Made by a program: the position numbers and the translations under genes. Under the pieces are notes generated by a model. The model saw only the letters and a list, made by a program, of their open reading frames with translations. It made no database searches and was not told the DNA's origin. From assembly GCF_025359345.1 (NCBI RefSeq), contig NZ_JANYGQ010000037.1, positions 1 to 64,000 of the forward strand: a stretch of 64,000 nucleotides of DNA, written 5' to 3'. This document shows, one piece after another, positions 41,422 through 51,400 of the stretch (the stretch's first letter is position 1; every line of letters starts with the position of its first letter). Source of the DNA: Mucilaginibacter sp. (lineage in GTDB: Bacteria; Bacteroidota; Bacteroidia; Sphingobacteriales; Sphingobacteriaceae).

Positions 41422-43884
41422 ATGCTCAGCAATCAATACACCATTACTGAAATACAGCAGATACTAAACGCCGATGGGGATATTGTTAAAGATTACACCA
41501 TCAGCACTTTATTAACCGACAGCCGCCGCATCAGCAGCGCTACCGCCGGACTGTTCTTTGCATTAAGCGGCCGCCGCAACGGCCACGAGTTTATTGCCGA
41601 GGCTTACGCAGCGGGTGTCCGTAATTTTGTGGTGAGGCAGGGCAGCGACATCAAAGCACCCGAAGCGAATTTTTTAATGGTCGCTGATGTGCTCTCAGCG
41701 CTGCAAAATTTAGCCGCTTATCACCGCAACCGTTTCAATTTGGAAGTAATTGGCATAACCGGCAGTAACGGGAAAACCATTGTGAAAGAATGGTTGTACC
41801 AGTTAATATCTCCCGATAAAAATATTGTGCGTAACCCTAAAAGCTATAATTCACAAATTGGCGTACCACTTTCCGTTTGGCAGATCAATGAGAAAAACGA
41901 TCTGGGCATTTTTGAGGCGGGAATCTCCACGGTTGATGAGATGGACAAGCTGGAAGCCATCATAAAGCCAACAATAGGCGTGCTGACCCACATAGGCCCG
42001 GCCCACGACGAAGGTTTTGAAGACCGCAGCCAAAAGGTAACGGAAAAACTAAAGCTTTTTAAAAACTGCCGCCTGCTCATACACAACTTTGAGCAATTGC
42101 TCGACTATGAATACAATATACCCGCCGAAAGCTGTTTTACCTGGAGCACCACGTTTAAGCAGGCAGATCTATACGTTTTTAGCGGAACAGTAATTTCGAA
42201 AAACCAGTACCTAAGGGCGATGTACAAAGGCCAGGAAATTGAGTGCCTTATCCCCTTCCTGGATGAAGCCTCGGTTGAGAACGCCACCGTTTGCTGGGCT
42301 ACCATGCTGGCCATGGGCTACGCCCCTGCCGACGCCGACGACCGCATAGAGCGCCTGAGCGCAGTAAGCATGCGCCTGGAACTAAAAACCGGTATTAATG
42401 ATTGCTCAGTTATTGATGATTCGTACAACTCCGACCTGCAATCGCTGGAGATTGCGCTGAATTTTTTAACACAGCAAAATCAGCATCGTAAAAAAACGGT
42501 GATCCTGTCTGATATCTACCAGTCGGGTTTGCAGGCCGATGTTTTATACAAACAGGTAGCCGATTTAATAAAGATAAAGCAGGTGGATAAATTCATTGGT
42601 GTTGGACAGGCATTGTTAGGTCACCAGGAATATTTTGATACCGCAGAAAAACACTTTTACCCCGATACTGCGGGCATGCTACAGCATTTGCGCGCGCTTA
42701 ATTTCAAGGATGAAACCATCCTGATAAAAGGCTCGCGAAGCTTTGAATTTGAGCGGATAAGCCGGGCCCTGGTACAAAAGGCGCACGAAACCATATTAGA
42801 GATTAACCTGAATGCCTTATTGAACAATCTTAACTTTTACCGGTCCAAATTAAAACCGGGCGTAAAAGTGATGGCCATGGTTAAGGCTTTCAGCTATGGC
42901 AGCGGTACGTTCGAGGTGGCCAACATACTGCAATACAACAAGGTTGATTATTTGGCGGTCGCGTATATTGATGAAGGCGTTGCGCTACGCAATACCGGCA
43001 TCAGTCTGCCCATAATGATATTAAACCCCGAAGCCTCAGCATTTGATAAGCTGACCGAGTTTAACCTGGAGCCCGTTATCTACAGTTTCGGCCTGTTTGA
43101 TGATTACATAAAATACGCCCGCGAAAAAAATGTGCTCAACTACCCTATCCACCTAAAAATTGATACCGGTATGCACAGGCTGGGTTTTGAAAACGCAGAT
43201 ATAGAGACGTTATGTGATATGCTGGAAGAAAACCGGTATGTAAGGGTCGAATCCATATTCTCGCACCTGGTAGCCAGCGAAGACAAAAAGCACGACGAAT
43301 TCACCAAAACCCAAATCAAAAAGTTCGAATCGGCTTTTAAACTGATTGAAAGCACGCTGGGTTATAAGGTGATCAAGCATTTAAGCAATACATCGGGCAT
43401 AATACGCTGGCCGGGCGCGCAGTATGATATGGTGCGGCTAGGTATAGGCCTTTATGGTATTGATATGGGTATGGAAACACCTGATACCGGTCTGCAGCCC
43501 ATTGCCAGCCTTAAAACCAGCATAGCCCAGGTTAAAAAAGTAAAAGCCGGCGAAACCATCAGCTACAGCCGCAGCGGCAGCCTGCCAAAGGATGGCAAAA
43601 TTGCCACCGTGCGCATTGGCTATGCCGACGGCTATTTACGCGCCTTTGGCAACGGCGTTGGCAAAATGCTGGTAAATGGGCAACTCGTGCCCACCGTTGG
43701 CAACATCACTATGGATATGTGCATGATCGACGTTACCGGCATCGATGCCCGCGAAGGCGACGAGGTGATAATATTTAACGAGGACCAGCGTATTAATGAA
43801 CTAGCCACGCAAATTGGCACCATCCCCTACGAAATATTAACAAATGTATCGCAACGGGTAAAAAGGGTGTATTTTTACGAGTAG
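41422..43884 (+). CDS. MurF-alanine racemase fusion enzyme
   Basis: 820 residues. The N-terminal ~450 is MurF (UDP-MurNAc-tripeptide:D-Ala-D-Ala ligase): ATP motif GITGSNGKT near 111-119 and NPKSYNSQIGVPLS, with DSYNSD later. The C-terminal ~360 is alanine racemase with the PLP lysine K488 in MAMVKAFSYGSG, and the catalytic-Tyr region RLGIGLYGID plus MCMID. Fusion joins D-Ala production to its use in peptidoglycan synthesis. This architecture is standard in Bacteroidota. DUF502 follows 15 bp later. Confidence 0.95.
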   Translation: MLSNQYTITEIQQILNADGDIVKDYTISTLLTDSRRISSATAGLFFALSGRRNGHEFIAEAYAAGVRNFVVRQGSDIKAPEANFLMVADVLSALQNLAAYHRNRFNLEVIGITGSNGKTIVKEWLYQLISPDKNIVRNPKSYNSQIGVPLSVWQINEKNDLGIFEAGISTVDEMDKLEAIIKPTIGVLTHIGPAHDEGFEDRSQKVTEKLKLFKNCRLLIHNFEQLLDYEYNIPAESCFTWSTTFKQADLYVFSGTVISKNQYLRAMYKGQEIECLIPFLDEASVENATVCWATMLAMGYAPADADDRIERLSAVSMRLELKTGINDCSVIDDSYNSDLQSLEIALNFLTQQNQHRKKTVILSDIYQSGLQADVLYKQVADLIKIKQVDKFIGVGQALLGHQEYFDTAEKHFYPDTAGMLQHLRALNFKDETILIKGSRSFEFERISRALVQKAHETILEINLNALLNNLNFYRSKLKPGVKVMAMVKAFSYGSGTFEVANILQYNKVDYLAVAYIDEGVALRNTGISLPIMILNPEASAFDKLTEFNLEPVIYSFGLFDDYIKYAREKNVLNYPIHLKIDTGMHRLGFENADIETLCDMLEENRYVRVESIFSHLVASEDKKHDEFTKTQIKKFESAFKLIESTLGYKVIKHLSNTSGIIRWPGAQYDMVRLGIGLYGIDMGMETPDTGLQPIASLKTSIAQVKKVKAGETISYSRSGSLPKDGKIATVRIGYADGYLRAFGNGVGKMLVNGQLVPTVGNITMDMCMIDVTGIDAREGDEVIIFNEDQRINELATQIGTIPYEILTNVSQRVKRVYFYE

Positions 43885-43899
43885 AAACCAGGTTTAAAG

Positions 43900-44493
43900 A
43901 TGAAGCAATTGTTCCGCGCGCTTTTACGGTATTTTTTTAAAGGGTTGTTGGTGGTAGTCCCGCTGGGGGCTGCGTTCCTGTTGATCTTTTGGGCGGTTAA
44001 AACTTTGGATAATGCGCTTAACCTAAGCGATTTCTTATGGACCGACCCCAAAACCGGCAAGCCGATGTACATACCCGGCCTGGGTATTGTAAACGTGGTA
44101 GTACTTATTTTAGTAGCCGGCATACTGGTTACCAACGTTGTTACCGACCCAATAAAACGCTGGTTTTATCGCTGGCTTAACCGCTTGCCGCTGTTTAAAT
44201 TCCTGTATTCTTCCATCAAGGATTTAACAGAAGCATTTGTTGGCGAGGAAAAGAAGTTTAACGAGCCTGTTTTAGTTGAGATAAACGAATTTGGAGTAAA
44301 GAAAATAGGCTTTGTGACCCAAAAAGATCTTTCGGCATTAAACCTGCCGGGCGACGTAGCAGTGTATTTCCCATGGTCTTACTCGTTTGCCGGGCAAGTG
44401 ATCATCATATCTGCCGATAAGGTTAAACCTATCGACAAAAGCGCGGCAGATATGATGAAGTTTGTAATCTCTGGCGGGGTTAGCGGGCTGTAG
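43900..44493 (+). CDS. DUF502 membrane protein
   Basis: 197 residues with two TM segments (~10-36 and ~63-85), a short periplasmic loop (LWTDPKTGKPMYIPGLG) and a C-terminal cytoplasmic domain (FLYSSIKDLTEAFVGEEKKF, IGFVTQKDL, AVYFPWSYSFAGQVIII). DUF502 proteins are widespread with no defined role. Co-directional 15 bp after murF-alr, suggesting a cell-envelope link. Its end overlaps the convergent DUF4199 gene by 14 bp. Confidence 0.85.
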   Translation: MKQLFRALLRYFFKGLLVVVPLGAAFLLIFWAVKTLDNALNLSDFLWTDPKTGKPMYIPGLGIVNVVVLILVAGILVTNVVTDPIKRWFYRWLNRLPLFKFLYSSIKDLTEAFVGEEKKFNEPVLVEINEFGVKKIGFVTQKDLSALNLPGDVAVYFPWSYSFAGQVIIISADKVKPIDKSAADMMKFVISGGVSGL

Positions 44494-45034
44494 CCACCTG
44501 CGGCGACACATCAACTTTTGGCGATTTACGGAACGCCAGCAACGCCGAAATAACTGCCGAAATGGTACCCAATGCTGCCATAGTAGCAATCATCCCCATA
44601 AAATTCATCCAAGGATTTTTAAGCATTATCAACTGCGCATTAACTTCCTTAACTTTTGCGGCATACTGGGCGGGGCTCATTATTTTGCGGTATTCGCCCA
44701 AATCGTAGCTGGCAATGTTCTCGTAAAAATGCGGGTCGATATAAATTACGTATACCGTTTCAATTATTGAATAAGATACGGCCGGGATGGTTATAATAAG
44801 CATCGCTATTTTTAAGGCCCGCAAAAAGCTGATGCTGCCACCGCTCATCACGTCGCGGTAATAACGGATGCCAAAATAAACAAATACCATTGGGCACAAT
44901 ATGGCTATATACCCAATGCCGCCCTGTATCTTATGGCTTACATGCGTTATGTCTATTAGCAGCCATACTAAAACAAATGTTACAAATTCGCCAATGCCTG
45001 CATATAGCCCATAGCGCCAAACTATTTTTTTCAT
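44480..45034 (-). CDS. DUF4199 membrane protein
   Basis: 184 residues with four TM segments, N-terminal YGLYAGIGEFVTFVLVWLL and a DUF4199-type middle loop (FYENIASYDLGEYRKIMSPAQYAAKVKEVNAQL). The family is nearly limited to Bacteroidota and has no known function. Its last 14 bp overlap the DUF502 gene tail to tail. Confidence 0.82.
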   Translation of the reverse strand: MKKIVWRYGLYAGIGEFVTFVLVWLLIDITHVSHKIQGGIGYIAILCPMVFVYFGIRYYRDVMSGGSISFLRALKIAMLIITIPAVSYSIIETVYVIYIDPHFYENIASYDLGEYRKIMSPAQYAAKVKEVNAQLIMLKNPWMNFMGMIATMAALGTISAVISALLAFRKSPKVDVSPQVATAR

Positions 45035-45153
45035 AACTTGTTGATTTTTAAGTCAAATAAACGGCAAGTTTTTAAAATTACAATTATACGGAAGTAGTAT
45101 TTTGACGGAATTTGTTAAAATACAACTTTAGTAGTAGGTGATTTTTTTGTGTA

Positions 45154-45224
45154 GAGACGCAATACTTGCGTCTCCCGCGTGCAATGGTCGCAAGGTGGGT
45201 GAGAGCCGCAAGTATTGCGGCTCT
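45154..45224. repeat. Pair of perfect palindromes (REP-like element)
   Basis: GAGACGCAA-TAC-TTGCGTCTC at 45154-45174 and AGAGCCGCAA-GTA-TTGCGGCTCT at 45202-45224 share the GCAA/TTGC core and are separated by 27 bases. Such paired palindromes resemble REP/BIME units moved by single-domain transposases; no such transposase is in the window. Confidence 0.65.
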
Positions 45225-45240
45225 AAGTTGAGAATTTCGT

Positions 45241-45678
45241 TTATTTAATAATCGACAACTCCAGCGCTTTCTTAATCGCCTCAGTTCTTCGTTCAACCTG
45301 TAACTTTTGAAAGATATTAGAGATATGTTTTTTGATAGTATTTTCAGACACAAACAATTTGTCGGCTATTTGCTGATTGGAAAGGCCCTCGTGAATCAGC
45401 AGCAGTATTTCAGCTTCGCGTTTGCTTATGCCAGATTGTAACAATTGGTCGTGGTTAATTGCCACGGGCTGCTGGTGGTTTACAACAATGGTTTTTGCGA
45501 ATAACTTACGACTCAACAATATGCCTATCACCAAAAACAACAGGCTGAATGCGCCAATCCAAAAATCGCCTGAAGTTTCGTGACCTATACTGTAGAACTT
45601 TGCCACCCCGAATAATATCAGCAGCGCAGTAATTAACAAACCAAAGGCAATAACAACCTGTTTCATAATAGCAGCCAC
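45241..45678 (-). CDS. Membrane-anchored LuxR-type HTH protein
   Basis: 145 residues. Two TM segments (~9-25 and ~37-55) precede a LuxR/GerE HTH (~82-143: REAEILLLIHEGLSNQQIADKLFVSENTIKKHISNIFQKL). A start at M5 is also possible. There is no receiver domain, so it may respond to envelope signals directly. It ends the MFS remnant's operon: the truncated transporter stop lies 5 bp upstream. Confidence 0.85.
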   Translation of the reverse strand: MAAIMKQVVIAFGLLITALLILFGVAKFYSIGHETSGDFWIGAFSLLFLVIGILLSRKLFAKTIVVNHQQPVAINHDQLLQSGISKREAEILLLIHEGLSNQQIADKLFVSENTIKKHISNIFQKLQVERRTEAIKKALELSIIK

Positions 45679-45682
45679 TAAT

Positions 45683-45967
45683 TTAAGCTTTTTTGAAACT
45701 CAGAACAGCAATAACGGTGCTAATCAGCATTAATATCGATGCCAGCAAATAAGGCGTCCCGGCGAAGTACACTTTCGATCCTTGTTTAGTGAAAAAGAAA
45801 AATACGTAGCTCAAAAGCAACGGTCCCATTATTAAACTAATGTTGTTTAAAATCGAAAATGCACCTTGCAGCTCACCTTGCTCATTCGTGGCAACTTTGT
45901 CGGTGGCTAATGCCTGTAAGGCAGGCCGGGATAAACACAGAGGCAATAAGGCACTATCTACAAACAC
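45683..45967 (-). pseudogene. C-terminal remnant of an MFS (TetA-like) transporter
   Basis: 94 residues matching only the end of a drug-H+ antiporter: PALQALATDKVATNEQGELQGAFSILN resembles the conserved turn before TM11-12, followed by two TM helices and FKKA. The first ~300 residues and the usual start are missing; upstream sequence to 46050 is unrelated. The break lies 90 bp from the giant adhesin gene. Confidence 0.75.
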
Positions 45968-46056
45968 GACACAATGCGCTAAGAGCCTGCGGCCAAAAGG
46001 CCTGCTTATAAAGCGCTATTCAGACAGCATCGCTAGTCATCAGCTAACAATATCCC

Positions 46057-49000
46057 TTAATACTTAATTACAATAAAACCGGTCTTTTGCCTGGTTTCAC
46101 CATCCGCTTTATATTCCAATTTATAAAAATAAGTACCGGCCTGCTGTAACCTGCCATTTTTTGCGTGGCCGTCGAACACATTGCCTGTGCTATTATAGCC
46201 TGTGGTTTGATAAACCGGTGCGCCACTCCTGGAAGCTATCGATAATTTGTTATCCGGATAAGCTGCAAGCCCGTCAATTAACAGGTAATCATTTACCCCG
46301 TCGCCGTTTGGCGAAAAACCAGGGTGCACAACAATACCGTCACTTTCTGCCGGCTTCGTGGTGTGTTCCTCAACAACTGCTATCTCGCTATCATTGGCAG
46401 CAAGACCGGCAACTGTTAACCTGCGTACTGTTATCAAATATGTTTTGGTTGTAACACCGTCCGGGGCTGTCACTACTGTGGTTATTAAATTATCCCCGAC
46501 ATTCAAATCTACCTCTTGCGAGTTTTTACCGCTGATTGCGGCAACGCCGTTAACAGTAACCGTAGCGTTTGGATCCTGAACTATTGGAATAATATACACA
46601 AATGGGCCAAAATATGATACTGTAGTTTTAAAATTTTCGAAGCCAGGCCCGGTTATCCTTGTTAGCGATCGTGTGTTTGTGGTAGGCGAACGACTGATTA
46701 CTTTTATATTAGCCAGCGAAGCGTTACTCGACCCGCTGCGGCTTACCGTAATGGTATAAGTTTGGTTGTTTGTACCAGTCTGCGAGGTGACTACTATCGT
46801 TATAACCGTAGGTCCCGTATTCAAAGTAATCGGTGCCGAGGCAGTTCCGCTGGTTACAAAGGTTCCATTCACAGTAATAGTTGCATTTGGGTCCAATGAT
46901 GTCGGTGTAAGGGTAAGGCTGCTTACCTCCGGGGCAACCGCAGCAGTATAATCAAACGAGGTAGTAAAATAACCCGATCCGCTGGTGGCTTTAAGCGTCG
47001 AATTCGGGTTAAGCCTTACCGATTTTAAGAAAGCATTAAGCGAGCCGGTTCGCTCTACCGACAATGTGTATGTTTTTGTGACAATACCGTTTTGTGCCGC
47101 AACCACTATTGTAATAAGCGTACTGATAGGGTTTAAAGCTATCGGCGCCGAAGCCGAACCCGTGGCCACATCAACACCGTTTACGGTGATAGTGGCATTG
47201 GGGTCAACTGCTGTTGGGGTAACTAAAATAGTGCTTTTAGCTGGGTCTACCGCTGTTGTATAGTTGGCATAACCCGGGCCACTGGTTCGGAAACGTAATG
47301 AATTACCATCCGCCTTTAACGTGGCAAGAAAAGGATTATCATTTTTTGCCCTTATTACCGTCACCACGTAGTTTTGTTTAGTTATTCCATCCTGCGCGGT
47401 AACCGTTACCACAACCGGGTTGTTGCCAATTCCTATCGGGATATTTGCTGATACCAACCCTGAAGTCACATCTACGCCATTTACCTTTATTGTCGCTGTT
47501 GGGTCAGTGGTTACCGTTGTTAAATTTATAGTGGTGGTGGTAGTACTTACATTTGCCGTGTAGCTGGTTATAGCCGTTGAAAACCCTGGGCTTAACGTAC
47601 CAACGCTAATTGCAAGCGACGCAAGGCCATCATCTGCGGATGGCGCGCGGTTAACTTTTACCGTGTAAGTATTTATCGATGCTCCACCAGGAGAAGTTAC
47701 TACAGCCGTAATATTATTTGGGCCCACTGTTAACGGGATACTGCCCGAAGGCGTACCATCGGCTACTGCAACGCCGTTAATAGTAACGATAGCGCCGGCT
47801 GGGGCAACTGTGGGTGTTATAGTTATACCTCCTGTTGTATTAAGCACGTTTGCGGTATAACTGTTTACGGCTCCGTCAAAAGCAGGCGCTAATATTCCGC
47901 TGCTTAACGCAAGGCTAGTCAGGCTTACAGATGCCGTTGTTGTGATATTTACAATTGCAGTACTGCTGCCATTTGCGTTGTAAGCGGTTATTTTATAATC
48001 GGTTGCCGCGCTGGCAACGGTCGGCGTACCATATATGGTGCCGCTAGTATTATCAATACTTAACCCTGCCGGTAAGGCCGGACTGACATAATAGCCGCCC
48101 ACAGGCGCTATTTGTTTAATTGCATTATTGTTCTGGTCGGCTACGTATATGTTTCCTACTGCATCGGTTGCCAGGCCGTAAGGGGCGCTGAAACCTGAGC
48201 CAATGGTAACCAGGCTCCCGCCACCCGCCGGCAACTCTTTCACTTGTTCGTTGTAAAAGTCCGTCAGGAACACATTGCCGAAAGCATCGACAGCCACGCC
48301 ATTTGGCGAATTATAGCCAGAACCTATGGTAACCGGGGTATTACTGCCTGCAGGCAGTTTTTTCAATGCATTATTTTTAGAGTCGGAAATATACAGGTTA
48401 CCAGCTGCATCAACAGCAACATTGTATGGTTTATTAAAACCGGAACCTAATATAACCGGCGTATTTACCCCGGTGGGCACTTGTTTAATAGCGCTGTGCA
48501 AATTATCAGCGACATATATGCTTCCGGCGGCATCAATTGCTACACCCGTTGGGCCGGCAAAACCAACACCTATATTGATGGTACTACCGTCAACTGCGGC
48601 AATTTTTTTCACCGTATTGTTACTATTGTCGGCCACATAAACGTTACCTGCAGCATCTGCTGCCACGCTATTTGGGTCAGCAATGCCAGCGCCTATGGTA
48701 TACGGGGCACCGCCGCCAACCGGTATCTTTTTTACCTGGTTGTGTCCATGGTCGGCTACGTATATATTACCCATCGCGTCCAGCGAAACTCCCCTTGGCG
48801 CCAAAAAGCCAGAACCTATGGTTGTTGTGGTGCTGCTGTAACCGGGCGCTGCAACCCCGCTGGTTACAGGTACAAGCGGTGTAATTGCGCTTCCGGTGCC
48901 AAAAACTGCCGGCCCGCTGTAACTGATCACAGGCGGAGGCAAGGCGCTTACTTTGATATTTACTACTGATTCCGTTTCACCGCTTAAATTATAGGAGTGT

Positions 49001-51102
49001 ATGATGTAATTTTTTGCAGGGCTTACGGCAGTTGGTGTGCCGCTGATAACGCCGGTTGCCTCATCCAGGCTTAAACCATCGGGCAAATTGGGCGTTATGT
49101 AATAACCTCCTGTAGGTATAACTTCGTTTATGTGGTTATTCACGGGCTCATACACATATACGCGGCCATTACCCGATACTATGACATTACCCGGGTTGGC
49201 GAAACGCCCCAAAGTAAAAGGCGCATCACCGTTTACAGGTATCTTTTCTATTGCGGATGAACTAAGCCGGTATATATTACCCTTACCGTCAAAACTTATA
49301 TTAGGTCCATATTTTGATATAATAACAGGAGTGCCCCCTCCGGGCGGATATTTTACTTCAATAACGTCTTTTCCAGTGAACTCGTTGCTATAAACATTAC
49401 CCGCATCGTCTACCTGAATGCCCTGAAGATAATTCTTCGTTGGAACGCTGGCTTTAATCGAAGTTGTGCTACCGGCTTTTACTTTTACTACATAATTAGC
49501 ACTATAACTTTCGCCATAAAGATTACCGGCCGGATCAACCACAAAATCGTACAGATCCTTAAAATGAGCATCGGTAGTGACCGTTGAGGGCGGGGCGCCA
49601 TTGGAAGGGATTACCACCACCCCATAATTAAATATTCCCAGGTAAATATTACCAGCACCATCAACTCCAAAATTTTGTGCTTTATTTTTGTAAGCGCCTA
49701 ACGAGATGATACGCGGTGCCCCCCCATCGGGTGGGGTGACACTAAAATCGCCGGTGGCCGTCTCCTGGTAAAAATTTCCCGCGCCATCTGTAAACATCGT
49801 AAAAAACGGACCGGGTTGGGTATATGGCACAGGGACAAGGATTTGGCTATAACTTACCGGGCCAACCCCGCTGCCGGCAGGTGCTAATGGTGTGATTGAA
49901 TTACCTACGGTGTACGTTTGCGGGCCGGCATAGCTTACAACCGGCAGGGCGGGCATGTCAACCCCAATGGTAACAGTTGCTGTGCTGCTGCCAAAAGTAT
50001 TGTAAGCACTTATGGTATACACTGTAACAGGGCTGGCAGCGGTTGGTGTACCGGTTATTACCCCTGTGCTGTTATTTAAAATTAATCCCGCAGGCAAAGC
50101 AGGGCTCACATAATACCCGCCCACCGGCTGGATCATTTTTACCGCAAAGTTGCCGCTATCGGTAACATAAATACTGCCATCGCTGGCTATAGCTACCCCG
50201 GTTGGATTTGAAAATCCTGATGCCAGTGTAATCACAGCACCGCCACCGGCAGGTATTTCTTTTACGGCGTTATTGCCGTAATCGGCCACATATACATTTC
50301 CTGCAGCATCTACAGCCACCCCGGTCGGTTTATTAAAACCCGACCCTAATGTAACTACTGCACTGCCATCGGCCGGGAAGATTTTTATAGCATTGTTGCC
50401 ATAATCAGCCACGTAAATATTACGCTTCGCGTCCACAGCAATACCATGGGCATTTGATAAACCTGACCCGACTTTAACAAAGATTGAAGAGATATCCGGT
50501 AATTGCTGTACTCCGTCTGTTTCGGCAGCTACTGTATAAAGTATCCCGAAGGCATCTACCGCAACACCTACGGGGTTATAGTATAATTTGTAGCCGAAAC
50601 CCGATGCTGGCTGTAATTTTGACGGCTTTAATATTACCGCCGCACCACCGCCTGCTGGCAGTTTAACAACTGCCAGGTTACCCACCTCGTTAACATAAAC
50701 ATCGCCTGCGGCATCGGTAGTTACCCCTGTTGCGCCAGTTCCAGGCACTGATATGGTAACGGGGGCACCGCCCCCTGCCGGGTATTTTATAACCCCGGCG
50801 AGGTTTTCGTTGGTTACAAATACATTACCCCATCTATCTACAGCTATACCCGAAGGAGAGTTAAGTCCCGAGGCTATGGTTACCGGGCTGCCGCTACTGT
50901 AAGCAACAGCATCAACACCGCTGCTGGTGGGTGTCAATGGCGTAATTGCCGTACCGGCCGTATACTGGTGCGGACCTGCATAACTGATAGTTGGTGCCTG
51001 CGCCGACAAACGGGTGGGCAAAGTAATTACCAAAAATAACGACGCGCATGCCAGGTTCATTAAAGAACCACAAGTACATAGCTGTTTGTATAGTTTTTTC
51101 AT
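46057..51102 (-). CDS. Giant T9SS-secreted protein: NHL propellers nested in Ig-like domains
   Basis: 1681 residues. Signal peptide 1-34 (LSA/QA). Three modules (38-382, 387-718, 725-1054) each start with an Ig-like half (YAGPHQYTAGTAITPL), contain six NHL blades (e.g. NKPTGVAVDAAGNVYVADYG), and end with the other Ig half (GGYYVSPALPAGL, TGVITGTPTA). Then five cadherin-like beta-sandwiches (~1060, 1158, 1256, 1354, 1458; ITVNGVDV-type) and a T9SS type B CTD at ~1594-1681 (GFSPNGDGVNDYL, AGTYFYKLEYKADG). Module 2 blades are degenerate. Likely a surface adhesin or ligand-binding protein; T9SS machinery is not in the window. Confidence 0.9.
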   Translation of the reverse strand: MKKLYKQLCTCGSLMNLACASLFLVITLPTRLSAQAPTISYAGPHQYTAGTAITPLTPTSSGVDAVAYSSGSPVTIASGLNSPSGIAVDRWGNVFVTNENLAGVIKYPAGGGAPVTISVPGTGATGVTTDAAGDVYVNEVGNLAVVKLPAGGGAAVILKPSKLQPASGFGYKLYYNPVGVAVDAFGILYTVAAETDGVQQLPDISSIFVKVGSGLSNAHGIAVDAKRNIYVADYGNNAIKIFPADGSAVVTLGSGFNKPTGVAVDAAGNVYVADYGNNAVKEIPAGGGAVITLASGFSNPTGVAIASDGSIYVTDSGNFAVKMIQPVGGYYVSPALPAGLILNNSTGVITGTPTAASPVTVYTISAYNTFGSSTATVTIGVDMPALPVVSYAGPQTYTVGNSITPLAPAGSGVGPVSYSQILVPVPYTQPGPFFTMFTDGAGNFYQETATGDFSVTPPDGGAPRIISLGAYKNKAQNFGVDGAGNIYLGIFNYGVVVIPSNGAPPSTVTTDAHFKDLYDFVVDPAGNLYGESYSANYVVKVKAGSTTSIKASVPTKNYLQGIQVDDAGNVYSNEFTGKDVIEVKYPPGGGTPVIISKYGPNISFDGKGNIYRLSSSAIEKIPVNGDAPFTLGRFANPGNVIVSGNGRVYVYEPVNNHINEVIPTGGYYITPNLPDGLSLDEATGVISGTPTAVSPAKNYIIHSYNLSGETESVVNIKVSALPPPVISYSGPAVFGTGSAITPLVPVTSGVAAPGYSSTTTTIGSGFLAPRGVSLDAMGNIYVADHGHNQVKKIPVGGGAPYTIGAGIADPNSVAADAAGNVYVADNSNNTVKKIAAVDGSTINIGVGFAGPTGVAIDAAGSIYVADNLHSAIKQVPTGVNTPVILGSGFNKPYNVAVDAAGNLYISDSKNNALKKLPAGSNTPVTIGSGYNSPNGVAVDAFGNVFLTDFYNEQVKELPAGGGSLVTIGSGFSAPYGLATDAVGNIYVADQNNNAIKQIAPVGGYYVSPALPAGLSIDNTSGTIYGTPTVASAATDYKITAYNANGSSTAIVNITTTASVSLTSLALSSGILAPAFDGAVNSYTANVLNTTGGITITPTVAPAGAIVTINGVAVADGTPSGSIPLTVGPNNITAVVTSPGGASINTYTVKVNRAPSADDGLASLAISVGTLSPGFSTAITSYTANVSTTTTTINLTTVTTDPTATIKVNGVDVTSGLVSANIPIGIGNNPVVVTVTAQDGITKQNYVVTVIRAKNDNPFLATLKADGNSLRFRTSGPGYANYTTAVDPAKSTILVTPTAVDPNATITVNGVDVATGSASAPIALNPISTLITIVVAAQNGIVTKTYTLSVERTGSLNAFLKSVRLNPNSTLKATSGSGYFTTSFDYTAAVAPEVSSLTLTPTSLDPNATITVNGTFVTSGTASAPITLNTGPTVITIVVTSQTGTNNQTYTITVSRSGSSNASLANIKVISRSPTTNTRSLTRITGPGFENFKTTVSYFGPFVYIIPIVQDPNATVTVNGVAAISGKNSQEVDLNVGDNLITTVVTAPDGVTTKTYLITVRRLTVAGLAANDSEIAVVEEHTTKPAESDGIVVHPGFSPNGDGVNDYLLIDGLAAYPDNKLSIASRSGAPVYQTTGYNSTGNVFDGHAKNGRLQQAGTYFYKLEYKADGETRQKTGFIVIKY

Positions 51103-51400
51103 AATATGGCGTTAACAGGCTTATATTGGCGGCATTGGTTTACCGATATAGGTTTTAATGGCGCACTTTCAGGCTTTATACCGGGGTTTGTATGAGCAGT
51201 GCAACGATTTAGAAACATATTCTTTTTTATCGTCAAAAAAAGACCTAACCTTAACTAAATCAGTGATAAATTTAACTAAATATTTAATATACAAAGTTGA
51301 AAATCAGGCACAATAACTATGTAACGGGTATTTTACATTAACAAATATTGTTAGCCGGATATTCAAACCAGACTTATAACCATTCCGCTGCTAATTAACG
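51103..51400. other. Gap between the two giant genes
   Basis: About 300 AT-rich bases. No ORF, hairpin or clear promoter was recognised beyond weak TTTG-like words upstream of 51102. Confidence 0.35.

Noticed and set aside
45084..45353. Leftward 89-codon frame across the palindrome pair
   Set aside because: It overlaps the LuxR HTH coding region in another frame and the REP-like palindromes.
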